Positions 32,888-43,082 of a DNA stretch of 64,000 nt are shown in pieces. The translations under genes and the position numbers were made by a program. Location: positions 1-64,000 of the forward strand of contig NZ_CTEN01000001.1 in NCBI RefSeq assembly GCF_001375655.1, in the 5' to 3' direction. Below the pieces are notes generated by a model. The model was not told the origin of the DNA and did not search any database. It saw only the letters and a program-made list of their open reading frames with translations. Position 1 is the first letter of the stretch. Each line of letters opens with the position of its first letter. Origin of the DNA: Streptococcus varani. GTDB taxonomy: Bacteria > Bacillota > Bacilli > Lactobacillales > Streptococcaceae.

Positions 32888-33748
32888 TTATATGTCTACC
32901 ATCATACCCTTTTTAGGTTTTTTCTGCAAGAGCAGGACAAAGAGAACAAACAAGCTACTAGCTACCAGGGTCAGAAGGAGTACAATCGTTTGATGTAAAC
33001 TCAGCATACTTTCCCATTTGAGACCAATTCCTAAATATTCCTTGGCATCCATGCCCGCTAGGTTCCAATCTGTCAGAGATTCCTTAATGAGGATTTGTCG
33101 AAAAGCAGCAGCGACATAGGCCGCAGGTGTCAGCTTGACCACAGTTTGTGCAAAGTCAGGCAAAGCGCCAATAGGCATATAAACGCCGACCAGAAAGCCT
33201 GATGCTGTGCCCACAATCAGAGCCAAGCGTTCAGCTACTTCAACAGTTTTGATAAAGCAACTACTAATCAATCCCAGAAGAGATGCTAAGAAAGAACTCA
33301 AGATCATAAGACCAAGCAAAAACGGATACCGAGATAGGCTAATCACTAGTTGGTCTTGCCAATAAAAGTAACCAGCCATAATCCCATACATGATAAGCTG
33401 CATAGCTACACCAATCAAGCTAGCACTTATCAAGTAGGTCACATGTAACCTACGGGGAGATATCCCCGTCAAGAGGAAATCGTCAAATTTCTGATTTTCC
33501 TTGTCCCTGATAAGACGAGAAATTCCCGTCCAGGTTGTTGTAACCCCAGTAACTGCTAAAGTTCCACTCATGACCCACTGATCAAGAATCACTGCTGGAT
33601 GCTGGACGGACGACCAAGCATCCAGCATATTTTTCTGTAGAAAAACAATATAAAGGGCAAAAGCAATCCAAGCTCCCATCAGAGAGAAAAAGACACTGGC
33701 CTTGTTGCTAAAATAAAGTGAAAGTTGTCGTTTAATACTGGCAATCAT
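32888..33748 (-). CDS. ABC-2 type exporter permease
   Basis: 286 aa with six hydrophobic helices, ABC-2 membrane fold (LTYL-type helices; SLLGLISSCFIKTVEVAERLALIVGT, YMPIGALPDFAQTVVKLTPAAYVA). It overlaps the end of the ATPase gene by 4 bp (ATGA). It would export a peptide, drug or lipid-type substrate, which sequence does not reveal. Confidence 0.88.
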   Translation of the reverse strand: MIASIKRQLSLYFSNKASVFFSLMGAWIAFALYIVFLQKNMLDAWSSVQHPAVILDQWVMSGTLAVTGVTTTWTGISRLIRDKENQKFDDFLLTGISPRRLHVTYLISASLIGVAMQLIMYGIMAGYFYWQDQLVISLSRYPFLLGLMILSSFLASLLGLISSCFIKTVEVAERLALIVGTASGFLVGVYMPIGALPDFAQTVVKLTPAAYVAAAFRQILIKESLTDWNLAGMDAKEYLGIGLKWESMLSLHQTIVLLLTLVASSLFVLFVLLLQKKPKKGMMVDI

Positions 33749-34602
33749 GAGGGTACCTCTCTTCCTGTGATGGCGATGAAGGCTTCGTTGATAGTGCCTT
33801 GTTTGAATTCAAAATCGGAAATGATAGTTTGGTGCTGGTGGAGAAGTTTCATAACTTGCTGGGAAGTCAAACCTTCAAGGAGATAGCCGTCTTCTACTTC
33901 ATTAACATCTAAATCCAAGTCTTTGATAGCTTTTTTGTCTCTTAATTTTAAAAGCAGTTGACTCTTGGCATATTTCTTTATGAGGTCAAGGGCGCTTCCT
34001 TTGGCTAAAATTTGTCCCCTATCAATAACATAGGTCACTTCGGCATTTTCTGCTTCTTCCAGATAATGAGTGGTCAAAAAGATAGTCAAACCTTGCTCTC
34101 TTTTCAATCGGTAGAGTAGATCCCAAATCATCCTGCGCGTTTGAATATCCAAACCTGTCGTCGGCTCATCTAAAAAAAGCAATTCCGGCTTATTGAGCAG
34201 GGCACGAGCAATGTCCACCCTCCTACGTTGTCCACCAGACAGGGTTCCATATTTTTGATTAAGAACTTCCTTTAAGTCCGTCAATTCTACCAATTGTGCC
34301 TGCCAATCCTTGTCCAAGTTGTCATAGAGACCTGCCCGGTACCGGAGATTGGCCATAACTGTCAATTCTGGATCTAAGATGCTCTCCTGAAAAACAATCC
34401 CGATTTTCAAATCTCTTGCCAAAAATATTTGCCCAGAACTGGACTGGAGCAACCCAGTCAGCATCCTGATGGTGGTTGATTTGCCTGCTCCATTGGTTCC
34501 GAGATAGGCTACCAGACTTCCCTTAGGAATTTCTAAATTGAGTTGCTCCACTACTTTCTTTTTTCCATATAACTTGCTTAGATTTTTCGTTTGAATCAAC
34601 AT
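33745..34602 (-). CDS. ABC exporter ATP-binding protein
   Basis: 285 aa. Walker A GTNGAGKST, signature LSGGQRRR, Walker B ELLFLDEPTTGLD and switch His in LTTHYLEEAE are all intact. A C-terminal extension of about 70 residues is typical of DrrA/CcmA-like exporters. It is the first gene of the ABC-permease-LytTR-DUF3021 operon and has ribosome site AAGGAGG. Confidence 0.9.
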   Translation of the reverse strand: MLIQTKNLSKLYGKKKVVEQLNLEIPKGSLVAYLGTNGAGKSTTIRMLTGLLQSSSGQIFLARDLKIGIVFQESILDPELTVMANLRYRAGLYDNLDKDWQAQLVELTDLKEVLNQKYGTLSGGQRRRVDIARALLNKPELLFLDEPTTGLDIQTRRMIWDLLYRLKREQGLTIFLTTHYLEEAENAEVTYVIDRGQILAKGSALDLIKKYAKSQLLLKLRDKKAIKDLDLDVNEVEDGYLLEGLTSQQVMKLLHQHQTIISDFEFKQGTINEAFIAITGREVPS

Positions 34603-34671
34603 GATGTTTCCTCCTTAAACTTTAACTTATCTTAGCAAAAAGAAGGATACTTGTACCGCAATCGTCGCTAA

Positions 34672-34698
34672 GCGGTTAAAATGGAAGCTTATGCGGTT
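34672..34698 (-). promoter_or_regulatory. LytTR-type direct repeats, 21-bp spacing (first system)
   Basis: GCGGTTAAAA at 34672 and GCGGTTGAAA at 34693 are 21 bp apart, the two-helical-turn spacing of LytTR target pairs. They lie upstream of a candidate -10 TAAGAT (34629-34634) whose -35 is poor (GGTACA), as expected for an activator-dependent promoter. Confidence 0.55.
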
Positions 34699-34710
34699 GA
34701 AAAATGCGCT

Positions 34711-34740
34711 AAAAAAGCCGAAGACGATCTTCAGCTTCTT
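34711..34740 (-). terminator. Terminator of khpB
   Basis: On the minus strand AGCTGAAGA-TCG-TCTTCGGCT is followed by six T residues, immediately 3' of khpB. Confidence 0.75.
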
Positions 34741-34754
34741 CTTATCTATGGTAT

Positions 34755-35693
34755 TTAGTCGCGGTTGCCTTCAATATCTACGACAACATAACGGTTTGGT
34801 TCGTTTCCTTCTGAGTAACTGGTCAAACCGGACATTTTAGAAATGATGCGGTGAATAATCTTACGTTCACTGCTAGACATTGGGTCCGTGTGGTAAGCTT
34901 CCTGATCTTCCAGTACACGCTCTGCTAATTTCTGAGCATAGCCTTGGAGAACTTCAGCACGATGCTCTACATAATCATTGACATTGATGGTGATGTAGAA
35001 ATTGCGCTCATAACGATTATAAAGGAAGTTTTGAGCCAAGAGTTGCAAGGCTTTCAAGACCTTTCCATGGTAGCCGATGACACGACCAGGTTCATTGGTA
35101 TCCACTTGGATGTTAATGGTACGGCGGTTATAGGAACTCTCAATACGAGCCTCAACATCCATGTCATCCAAAATCTCTTGAACATAGGCAGAAACCTCTG
35201 ACACTACTTGCTCAATAGCATAAGAAGGTTCAACCTTGATATCTAAATCAGAGAAAGTTTCGCTCTTAGGCTTGAGATCCTCATCCTTGATAATTTCGAT
35301 TCGACCTGTTTCTTGCAAGATTGTTTTAGCTTCCTGGTCATTCTTCAAAATCTTAGCCTTTATACCCTCATCTAAGGTTTGACCCGATTTTTCAAATTCT
35401 TTGACAGCAGAAACCACTTTCCCAAGATCAATGGTTGCTTCTGAAACGCTCTTAACAGGCTCATTCTTTTCATTGATTTCAGTTGGGACACCGCGAACTG
35501 CTTTTTGATTTGCCTTCACAACTGTTGTTTCGCTAATGACATTAATTTCAACTTGAGCCGGCTTTTTACCAAATCCAAGGAACCCTTTCTTTTCACGAGC
35601 TAAAACAGTAATGTGGGCTTTCTTACGTGGAATATTTAATTCATTTAAGCCATTTTGAATAGCTTCTTCAACAGTAACACCTGTAAATTTCAT
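34755..35693 (-). CDS. khpB: RNA-binding protein KhpB (Jag/EloR)
   Basis: 312 aa. Jag-N domain (residues about 1-50, ending KKGFLGFGKKPAQVEI), a charged linker (about 55-150), a KH domain (GRVIGYHGKVLKALQLLAQN) and a C-terminal R3H domain (SSERKIIHRIISKMSGL). It binds RNA with KhpA and controls cell elongation and peptidoglycan synthesis in streptococci. It lies 12 bp after yidC. Confidence 0.93.
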   Translation of the reverse strand: MKFTGVTVEEAIQNGLNELNIPRKKAHITVLAREKKGFLGFGKKPAQVEINVISETTVVKANQKAVRGVPTEINEKNEPVKSVSEATIDLGKVVSAVKEFEKSGQTLDEGIKAKILKNDQEAKTILQETGRIEIIKDEDLKPKSETFSDLDIKVEPSYAIEQVVSEVSAYVQEILDDMDVEARIESSYNRRTINIQVDTNEPGRVIGYHGKVLKALQLLAQNFLYNRYERNFYITINVNDYVEHRAEVLQGYAQKLAERVLEDQEAYHTDPMSSSERKIIHRIISKMSGLTSYSEGNEPNRYVVVDIEGNRD

Positions 35694-35705
35694 ATCTCTA
35701 TTCTC

Positions 35706-36518
35706 CTATTTTTTCTTACGAGCTTTTTTCTGTGCCCGACGAATCTTAGCTTGACGGTCCTTCTCAGCATCCAGTTTGGCCTGGCGTTCCGCGACAATCT
35801 TAAAGGGATTATTGAGCAACAAGGTCTGGAAAACCTGATAGGCATTGGATACAGTCCAATAAAGAGCAACCCCACTGGCAGCAGTAGCCGCAAACCAGAG
35901 AATCATCAGGGGCATAGCATAGGTCATGACCATCGTTGCAACGTTTTTTTCCAAAGCTGCTTTATTGGTCAACCACATGCTAAGGAAAGTAAAGAAAGCT
36001 GCTAGAACTGGTAGAACGAAGTAAGGATCCCGATCTCCCAAGTTCAACCAGAGAAACTGTCCAACCTTTAGGGCTTCGATGCGGGTCAAGGCTTGGAAGA
36101 GAGCCATCAAGATGGGCAATTGAATAAAGATTGGAATAAAGGAAGCTGACATGTTGACGCCATTATCCTTATAGAGCTGGCGCGTCGCATCATTCAAGAG
36201 TTGACGACTTTCCATATCTGTGCCTGAATAACGCTCCTGTAACTCTTTCAACTGAGGTTGAATTTCCTGTATCTTCCGAGTTGATGTCATCTGCATTTGG
36301 AAGAGCGGTAGCAAGAGAGTCCGAATCAGAATGGTAAAGAGAATAATCCCGATTCCGATATGTCCATTAATGGATAAAAATTGAATGATTCTTCCGAACC
36401 AATAAATGAGTTGTTCCCATTGGCCAGTGGATTCGCTTGTAACAGCACTGGTCCCACAGGCAGAGAGAAGGACCAAGGACATTGATAGGAGTCCGGCCCA
36501 CTTAAGTTTCTTCTTCAA
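35706..36518 (-). CDS. yidC: Membrane protein insertase YidC (Oxa1 family)
   Basis: 270 aa with a TTG start and ribosome site AGGAAGG. The signal peptide ends in lipobox LLSAC, so it is a lipoprotein like other Gram-positive YidC proteins. Five membrane helices follow, with the hydrophilic-groove Arg in [15 protein letters not shown] and a basic C-terminal tail that contacts ribosomes. It inserts small membrane proteins. It overlaps rnpA by 17 bp; streptococci usually have a second YidC elsewhere. Confidence 0.94.
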   Translation of the reverse strand: MKKKLKWAGLLSMSLVLLSACGTSAVTSESTGQWEQLIYWFGRIIQFLSINGHIGIGIILFTILIRTLLLPLFQMQMTSTRKIQEIQPQLKELQERYSGTDMESRQLLNDATRQLYKDNGVNMSASFIPIFIQLPILMALFQALTRIEALKVGQFLWLNLGDRDPYFVLPVLAAFFTFLSMWLTNKAALEKNVATMVMTYAMPLMILWFAATAASGVALYWTVSNAYQVFQTLLLNNPFKIVAERQAKLDAEKDRQAKIRRAQKKARKKK

Positions 36519-36861
36519 GACTTGTACCTTCCTGGTATAAATTCGCTAGTTTTAAAACATGGAGGAGATTCTGTTTGGTCTCACGGTAAGTCAGCTCTTC
36601 CACACCTTTTCGTGCAATGATGACGAAATCATCTGTCACAAGCTGAGGTTGGCATTCTATCAGTACATGTCGGATCTTCCGTTTGATTCTGTTACGTGTT
36701 ACAGCATTTCCCAGTTTTTTGCTGACGGACAAACCTACTCGAAAGTGTGGCTGATCCTTGGGCAAACGATAGACAACGAACTTGCGGTTGGCTACACTTT
36801 TTCCCTGAGAAAAAATCTGGTTAAAATCCTGCTCACGCTTGACGCGGTAGCTTTTTTTCAA
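36502..36861 (-). CDS. rnpA: Ribonuclease P protein component
   Basis: 119 aa using the TTG at 36861, which gives the family start [20 protein letters not shown] and has GGAG upstream; an earlier in-frame start adds 14 unrelated residues. The RNR motif region [18 protein letters not shown] is intact. It is the protein cofactor of RNase P in tRNA 5' processing. Overlap with yidC couples translation. Confidence 0.94.
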   Translation of the reverse strand: MKKSYRVKREQDFNQIFSQGKSVANRKFVVYRLPKDQPHFRVGLSVSKKLGNAVTRNRIKRKIRHVLIECQPQLVTDDFVIIARKGVEELTYRETKQNLLHVLKLANLYQEGTSLEEET

Positions 36862-36952
36862 AATGTCACTCCATCTTTCAAAATTACTATTATTATACCA
36901 CAATTTTTAAAAAAGCCAATAAACTCTCAGTTTATTGGACTGTCTTACTATT

Positions 36953-38310
36953 TCATAAATCTTTTTTAGCTTCTTGGATCTGCCAAATAACTTGTTCAAA
37001 ACCAGTTCCACCCAAGGAGTTGCGCCTTTTTACAGCAGTCTTTGATTGCAGCGCTACATAGATGTCTTCTTCAATCAAGTCCGATACTTCTTGGTAACGC
37101 ACCAAAGGCACATCTTGCAAATAATAACCGGCTTTTGTGCACTCCAAAACCAATTTCCCAACAACTTCGTGGGCTTCCCGGAAAGGTAAGCCTTTTTTAG
37201 CTAGGTAGTCTGCCAACTCTGTTGCATTGGAAAAGTCCTTCTCAGTGGATAGGGCCATGTGGTCTTTATGAACGGTCATCGTTTTGAGCATGCCAGCCAA
37301 GATATCGATTGCAACCGTTATGGTTTCAGCCGTATCAAACATCCCTTCCTTATCCTCTTGTAAATCCTTATTGTAGGCCAGAGGTAGGGATTTCATGACG
37401 GTCAAGAGACCAAAAAGATTGCCGTAGACACGGCCCGTCTTACCTCGAATGAGCTCAGCCATATCAGGATTTTTCTTCTGGGGCATAATGGAGGAGCCTG
37501 TTGAGAAAGTATCCGACAGGCTGACAAATTGAAACTCATGAGAGCACCAATTGATGATTTCTTCACAAATCCGGCTCATGTGCATCATGAGGATGGAACT
37601 ATTGGCTAAAAATTCCAGAATAAAATCACGATCCGATACCGCATCCAAAGAGTTGCTGTAAGGTTTGGCAAAGCCCATAAGGTTTGAAGTCAGTTGACGA
37701 TTGATAGGAAAGGTCGTCCCAGCCAAAGCCGCCGCACCCAGCGGTGACAAGTCTGCGTGCTGAACATTAAATTCAAAACGCTCGCTATCACGAGTAAACA
37801 TATTATAGTAGGCCATGAGGTGGTGACCAAAGGAGATAGGCTGGGCATGATGGTTTCCACATGCTCCTCTGCCAGATCAACCAAAGCGGAACGCAGATTG
37901 TGTAATTTCCCAATGACTTCTTCCAACTTAGCCTTGAGGTAAAGGTGCATATCCGTTGCTACCTGATCATTACGTGAGCGGGCTGTGTGGAGTTTGCCAG
38001 CTAGTGGCCCGATTTTTTCTGTCAAGAGAGACTCCATATTCATGTGGATATCTTCATTGGCCACATCAAATGCCAACCGACCTACCTGATAGTCCACTAA
38101 GAGTTCTTTTAGTCCTGCTTTGATTTGATCAGCTTCATCCTGGCTGATAATACCTGTCTGACCAAGCATGGTCACATGGGCAATGGAGCCTTTGAGATCA
38201 AATTCAGCCATTTTTTGGTCAAAGGAAATGGAAGCTCCAAATTCTTCCACCCATTTTTCAAGGCCAGCCTCGAAACGGCCACCCCATAGTTTTTGATTTG
38301 CTTTTGTCAT
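36953..38310 (-). pseudogene. argH: Argininosuccinate lyase, broken by a small deletion
   Basis: The N-terminal frame (ATG at 38310, [37 protein letters not shown]) runs to HVETIMP and then shifts. The rest continues in another frame as [14 protein letters not shown], then [12 protein letters not shown] (the catalytic Ser loop). At 37843-37850 the DNA reads CATCATGCCCAG. Normal lyases have about eight more residues here (GxTHLQHA), so some 25 bp were lost, probably between two CATGCC repeats. Both the frame and a conserved active-site segment are lost. argG is intact, so the last step of arginine synthesis should be blocked. Confidence 0.9.
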
Positions 38311-38336
38311 AGCTTCTCTTTCTATTCTTGAAATGC

Positions 38337-38447
38337 AAAAAGAGGCCGGACTCGTCTTCCAGTCTCCTCTGCTTGCCTCACGGGACAATTACTTAAATGC
38401 TTCTCACAGGAAGACTTTATTTAAGTCTAGGTGCCTCACTGAACACC
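38337..38447 (-). ncRNA. PyrR-type transcription attenuator upstream of argH
   Basis: The minus strand contains GTCCCGTGAGGC (38386-38375) in the stem TTG..CAAG, an exact match to the core RUCCNGNGAGGY of the PyrR-binding loop. A terminator follows (38341-38370: AGAGG/CCTCT plus GACT/AGTC, then TTTTT). AGTCTTCCT (38416-38408) can pair with AGGAGACT of the terminator's 5' arm as an antiterminator. A second PyrR-like hairpin, GGTGTTCAGTGAGGCACC (38447-38430), matches 11 of 12 core positions. This is the layout of pyrimidine-gene attenuators, yet the next gene is argH. Confidence 0.65.
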
Positions 38448-38478
38448 TTAGTGTAAATAGTTTATAAGAAAAGAAAAT

Positions 38479-38508
38479 CAGATGGGGCTCCCTGTCCCCT
38501 TTTATCTG
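38479..38508 (-). terminator. Terminator downstream of argG
   Basis: CAGAT and GGGG (38479-38487) pair with CCCC and ATCTG (38496-38508), and on the minus strand ATTTTCTTTTC follows. It ends the argG transcript, so argG and argH are separate units. Confidence 0.65.
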
Positions 38509-38513
38509 AAGTT

Positions 38514-38534
38514 TGACGAAGATTTTCTTTGTCA
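38514..38534. repeat. Inverted repeat in the argG-argH gap
   Basis: TGACGAAGA (38514-38522) and TCTTTGTCA (38526-38534) are complementary with one wobble. The following 100 bp (to about 38620) contain further inverted pieces (GTACT-CC-AGTAC) and look like a dispersed streptococcal intergenic repeat. I see no coding potential from here to argG. Confidence 0.35.
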
Positions 38535-38793
38535 CTCGTCGTCATCACGTTTGCCGTACTCCAGTACTAGCTGTAACGCTCTTCCTCGATTGACGTGAAA
38601 CCTTCTCACCAAAACTTATCTTCCCTTTTTGGTTTATTTCTATGTCACCATCTTGATAATTATCTTTTTACCACAGCGAAAATTATGGACTAAATTGCTG
38701 CTAAAGTAGTTTTTCTTGTCTCATAATGCTGACTAACTGTCCCTAAATCTAAGCAATCTACGGCCGAATAAAGATACAGTCAGACATGCTTCA

Positions 38794-39987
38794 TTATTTA
38801 TTATTGTTCACTTGACTGTTTACCTGTGTAGGCAATCCCCAGAGTTTGATGAAGCCGATGGCTGCATCCTGGTCAAAGCTATCAGCTGATGTGTAGGTTG
38901 CCAAGTTTTCATCATAGAGTGAATTGGGCGACTTACGAGCAACCACTCTTGCTGAACCTTTGTAGAGTTTCACTTTAGCCGTACCGTTGACAACTTTTTG
39001 TGTTTCCTTGATGTAAGCCAAGATGGCTTTTGTCGCCGGACTAAACCAAAGGGCATTGTAGATTAGGTTTGACAATTCATTTTCCAGGATTGGTTTGAAA
39101 TGAGACACTTCACGTACCAAAGTCAAATCTTCGATTTCTTTGTGGGCTGCCAAGAGGGTTACCGCACCTGGACACTCATAAATTTCCCGCGATTTGATCC
39201 CCACCAAGCGGTTTTCCACATGGTCGATACGACCAATACCGTGTGCACCTGCCATAACATTGAGTTTTTGGATGAGGTCTGCCAACTTCATCTCTTGACC
39301 ATCGATGGCCACGGGTTTGCCTTCTTTAAACTCGATTTCAACATATTCTGGTGTATCCGGTGCATCTTCAACAGCACTTGTGATACCAAAGGCATCTTCT
39401 GGAGCCTCATTCCATGGATTTTCCAAAACACCACACTCATTGGCACGACCCCAAAGATTTTGGTCAACTGAGTAAGGGCTATCCAAATTAGCTGGAACTG
39501 GGACGCCGTGTTCAATCGCGAACTTGATTTCTTCCTCACGCGCCCATTTCCACTCACGGACTGGCGCAACAACCTTCAAGGATGGATCCAAAGCCGCAAT
39601 AGCTACTTCAAAACGAACTTGGTCATTCCCTTTCCCTGTACAACCATGAGCGATTGCGGTTGCACCTGTTTTGTGAGCAATTTCAACCAATTTCTTGGCG
39701 ATAATGGGACGACTAAGGGCAGATACCAAGGGATACTTTTGCTCATAGTAGGCATGTGCTTGGAGAGCGGGCAACACATACTCTTCAGCAAATTCGTCCT
39801 TAACATCCAAGACATGAGATTCAACTGCCCCAATCGTCAAGGCTTTGTCATGGATAAAATCGAGGTCCTTGCCCTCACCAACATCCATGCATACCGCCAC
39901 AACATTGTAATCTTTTTTAAGCCAGGCGATTGCAACCGATGTGTCCAAACCACCGGAATAAGCTAAAATTAATTTTTCTTTTGTCAT
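38794..39987 (-). CDS. argG: Argininosuccinate synthase
   Basis: 397 aa, normal length. The ATP pyrophosphatase motif [11 protein letters not shown] is at the N-terminus, with [14 protein letters not shown] and [12 protein letters not shown] for citrulline/aspartate binding. It joins citrulline and aspartate. The promoter has a palindromic ArgR-type box. Because argH is broken, its product may accumulate or the gene may be retained for another reason. Confidence 0.96.
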   Translation of the reverse strand: MTKEKLILAYSGGLDTSVAIAWLKKDYNVVAVCMDVGEGKDLDFIHDKALTIGAVESHVLDVKDEFAEEYVLPALQAHAYYEQKYPLVSALSRPIIAKKLVEIAHKTGATAIAHGCTGKGNDQVRFEVAIAALDPSLKVVAPVREWKWAREEEIKFAIEHGVPVPANLDSPYSVDQNLWGRANECGVLENPWNEAPEDAFGITSAVEDAPDTPEYVEIEFKEGKPVAIDGQEMKLADLIQKLNVMAGAHGIGRIDHVENRLVGIKSREIYECPGAVTLLAAHKEIEDLTLVREVSHFKPILENELSNLIYNALWFSPATKAILAYIKETQKVVNGTAKVKLYKGSARVVARKSPNSLYDENLATYTSADSFDQDAAIGFIKLWGLPTQVNSQVNNNK

Positions 39988-40041
39988 TTTGTTACTCTCT
40001 TCTCATAAAGTCATAGCTCCTGTTTTTGCTATGTAAAAAGT

Positions 40042-40070
40042 ATTATATTGTATATTTATACACAAGTCAA
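40042..40070 (-). promoter_or_regulatory. argG promoter with ARG box in the spacer
   Basis: On the minus strand: -35 TTGACT (40065-40070), 17-bp spacer, -10 TATAAT (40042-40047). The spacer contains TGTATAAATATACA (40049-40062), a palindrome with perfect 6-bp arms that resembles ArgR/AhrC boxes of lactic acid bacteria. Arginine repression is expected. Confidence 0.75.
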
Positions 40071-40129
40071 GGGTTTTATTCAAATAATTTGGATTTTTAT
40101 CTAAAAATGCCATTATTTTGCAAAAAAAT

Positions 40130-40157
40130 AAAACCAACCTGTATTTTGGTTGGTTTT
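40130..40157 (-). terminator. Terminator of gltX
   Basis: AAAACCAACC / GGTTGGTTTT, a perfect 10-bp stem with an 8-nt loop. The minus strand continues ATTTTTTTG. Confidence 0.85.
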
Positions 40158-40164
40158 ATGCAGT

Positions 40165-41622
40165 TTATTTAATCACTTCTAGCATGTCTTCCAAATGCTT
40201 GATAGCTTTTTCTCGACCAAGGAGGAAGATGGTATCTGGCAATTCTGGTCCGTGCATTTCACCTGAAACGGCGATACGGATTGGCATAAAGAGGTTTTTA
40301 CCCTTGATACCCGTTTCTTTTTGAACAGATTTAATTTGTGGGAAGATATTTGCTGTGACAAATTCTTCATCCGTCAGTGCTTCCAACTTGGCTTTAAAAG
40401 CTTCAAGAACAGTCGGAACCGTTTCACCAGCCATGATTTCTTTCTCAGCATCTGTCAATTCTGGGAAATCCGCAAAGAAAAGGTCTGTCAATGGAACAAT
40501 TTCATCAGCTGATTTGAGCTGTGGTTTGTAGAGTTCCACTAACTTCTCCGACTTGTCTGTCAAACGACCTGCTTCTTCCAAGAAAGGTTTGCAGAGTTCG
40601 AAGACAGGTGCAAAATCAGCATTTTTAAGGTAATCATTGCTCATCCAATCCATTTTCTTCTGGTCGAAGGCAGCTGGAGATTTAGAAAGACGGTTCTCAT
40701 CAAAGAGTTCAATCAACTGTTCACGAGAGAAAATTTCTTCCTCACCACCTGGGTTCCATCCCAAAAGAGCAATGAAGTTAAAGACCGCTTCTGGCATATA
40801 GCCTTTTTTACGGTAGTCTTCGATGAACTGTAACGTATTCGTATCTCGTTTTGAGAGTTTTTTGCCTGTCTCAGAGTTGATAATTAAGGTCATATGGCCA
40901 AATTCTGGTGCTTCCCATCCTAGTGCTTCATAGATCATGAGCTGTTTAGGGGTATTGGCAATATGGTCGTCGCCACGAATCACATGTGAAATTTGCATAT
41001 CGTGGTCATCCACAACGACAGCAAAGTTGTAAGTTGGGTAACCATCTTTTTTCTGGATAACCCAGTCACCACCGATGTTGCCACCTTCAAACTCGATATC
41101 CCCCTTGACCATGTCCGTCCACTTGTAGATACCAGCCTCATTAACAGCCAAACGAACTGTCGGAATGACTCCTGCAGCTTCGCGTTCAGCGATGTAGGCT
41201 ACTTTTTCTTCTTCAGTCATGCCGATAAATTCGTTGATGTAACGCGGTGTTTCGCCAGCAGCTTCTTGGCGCTCACGCTCTGCAGCCAGTTCTTCTTCGG
41301 TCACATATGATTTGTAGGCCTTACCTTCTGCCAAGAGTTGATTAATATATTTTTGGTAGAGTTCCAAACGCTCCGATTGGCGGTAGTTTTCATGTGTTTC
41401 TGGACTTTCATCCCAGTCCATGCCCAACCAACGCAGGTTCTCAAGCTGTGAACGCTCACCGTCTTCCACATGACGCTTGCGGTCAGTATCTTCGATACGG
41501 ATGATAAATGTGCCATTGTGGCGACGAGCGTAGAGGTAATTAAAGAGCGCAGTCCGCGCATTTCCGATGTGTAGGAGTCCAGTTGGACTTGGTGCATAAC
41601 GCACACGAATAGGTTTGGTCAT
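40165..41622 (-). CDS. gltX: Glutamyl-tRNA synthetase
   Basis: 485 aa from the ATG at 41622 (ribosome site GGAG; an in-frame start six codons earlier has none). The HIGH motif appears as [14 protein letters not shown] and KMSKS as KLSKRD. It is a class I synthetase, probably non-discriminating as in most Firmicutes, charging both tRNA-Glu and tRNA-Gln. No odd features. Confidence 0.96.
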   Translation of the reverse strand: MTKPIRVRYAPSPTGLLHIGNARTALFNYLYARRHNGTFIIRIEDTDRKRHVEDGERSQLENLRWLGMDWDESPETHENYRQSERLELYQKYINQLLAEGKAYKSYVTEEELAAERERQEAAGETPRYINEFIGMTEEEKVAYIAEREAAGVIPTVRLAVNEAGIYKWTDMVKGDIEFEGGNIGGDWVIQKKDGYPTYNFAVVVDDHDMQISHVIRGDDHIANTPKQLMIYEALGWEAPEFGHMTLIINSETGKKLSKRDTNTLQFIEDYRKKGYMPEAVFNFIALLGWNPGGEEEIFSREQLIELFDENRLSKSPAAFDQKKMDWMSNDYLKNADFAPVFELCKPFLEEAGRLTDKSEKLVELYKPQLKSADEIVPLTDLFFADFPELTDAEKEIMAGETVPTVLEAFKAKLEALTDEEFVTANIFPQIKSVQKETGIKGKNLFMPIRIAVSGEMHGPELPDTIFLLGREKAIKHLEDMLEVIK

Positions 41623-41758
41623 TGTATGCTCCGTTATCATTTTTTTACATTGTTTCTATTATAGCACTAAATCCAAAAAAAGAAAGCCGACAGTGACTTT
41701 CAAGCGCAATCAGCTACTCTATCCTATGCTTATCAGGTTTGCTAAAATTCACCATCCA

Positions 41759-43009
41759 TCACTCTAGCGTCGCCTTTCTATTGAACCGCAGAGCATAGAC
41801 CAAAACCAGCAGACCAAGCAGTAGAAAACCTAGACTAATCCAATCCACTAGCAAGACCACAATCAAACTGGAGACAAGAAGTCGCAGAAGCATCGAACCC
41901 ATTTGAAAATAGGTGGAGATTCCACCACCAATCATGGCTAATTTCTCTTCAGGTAAACGATTCATAATAAGAGCATTCATCTTTGGATTGATAGCCCCTG
42001 CTAAAATCATGACCAAAAACATGGTCGCAAACACTCCATAAACATTGTGGTTTAGAAGAAAGAAAAAGAAAATCGGAACAAAGATGCAGGCAAGACGAAG
42101 GGCTGATAGAATGTCTAATTTCTTCAAGACTGACATGGCTAAAACACTCCCGACAATTCCTCCAACTAAACTACAAGTGGTCACCAAAGCTAAGGTTGTA
42201 GCTGGATTGATAATGACAAAGGTCTTATCTTGACTCAGCAGGACTGCAATAATAATGGGAATCACATTGAAACAGCCATTGAGAAGCGGGGTAATGATGA
42301 TGGAATGTTTGATTTCTGGAATCTTCAGACACTCATGAACAGCTTCTCTCATACTGGTCCAAAGGTCTCGAAATAAGGATGCATCCTTGCTTTCCTCTAT
42401 CTGAAGTGGACGTTCTCCAAGCAATCTTTTTAAACTCGGTGTGACTAGTAATAGAATAAGTGCCGCAAGGGCAAAGGTTCCTGCATTGACAAATGCCAAG
42501 GCTTGATAAGTCATGATAGAAACCAATACAGCCCCAATCGATTGAAAGCCGATATAGAAAACAGAACCAACCGCCTGACGAAAGGCGAAACTATCAGACC
42601 GTTCCTCATCAGCCACAATCCGCAGACTCAAGGGAGTATAGAGGCCATTTTAATACTGACCTGCTAGGTCGGATAAAAAGTTGATGAAACTGGCAATAAT
42701 AACGACCCCTAAGCTAGGTGTCAAACCCATAGCTAGACCAACCAAACTATAGAGAGCAACACGGAAATACAGGGTGTGCAAAATGGTCTTGACCTTATCC
42801 ACCGCCCGATCCGCCACATACCCCATGATAAAGCCTGTTAAAATCGGCAAGGTCTCAGATATACTAACAATGGCAATCCCCAACTTTGCATCCGGTAGCT
42901 GAAGGACATAGGACATAAGCGCCAGATAATACATAACATCCCCAAAATTGGACAACATATCACTGGCAAACATCGTCATAAACAATTTATTTTTAAGAAG
43001 TTTTTTCAT
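41759..43009 (-). pseudogene. MFS transporter interrupted by a nonsense codon
   Basis: The frame opens MKKLLKNKLFMTMFASDMLS and runs 119 codons to DLAGQY, where TAA (42650-42652) interrupts it. The same frame continues as NGLYTPLSLRIVADEERSD with about eight more helices to 41759. The total of about 417 codons is a normal MFS length of the macrolide/multidrug efflux-like type. One base change (for example GAA or CAA to TAA) explains it. A restart at TTG 42631 would give a truncated protein. Confidence 0.85.
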
Positions 43010-43082
43010 TTTTTACCTCATATTTTCAGAATATTCAGATAATGATTGTGATAATTTTTAGAGCAGAATACTGCCCTAAAAA

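Noticed and set aside
39508-39966. Plus-strand 152-codon frame
   Set aside because: Antisense shadow of argG with no ribosome site.
40836-40843. Second TACGAATA com-box
   Set aside because: It lies inside the gltX coding sequence and no gene follows it in the proper orientation and distance.
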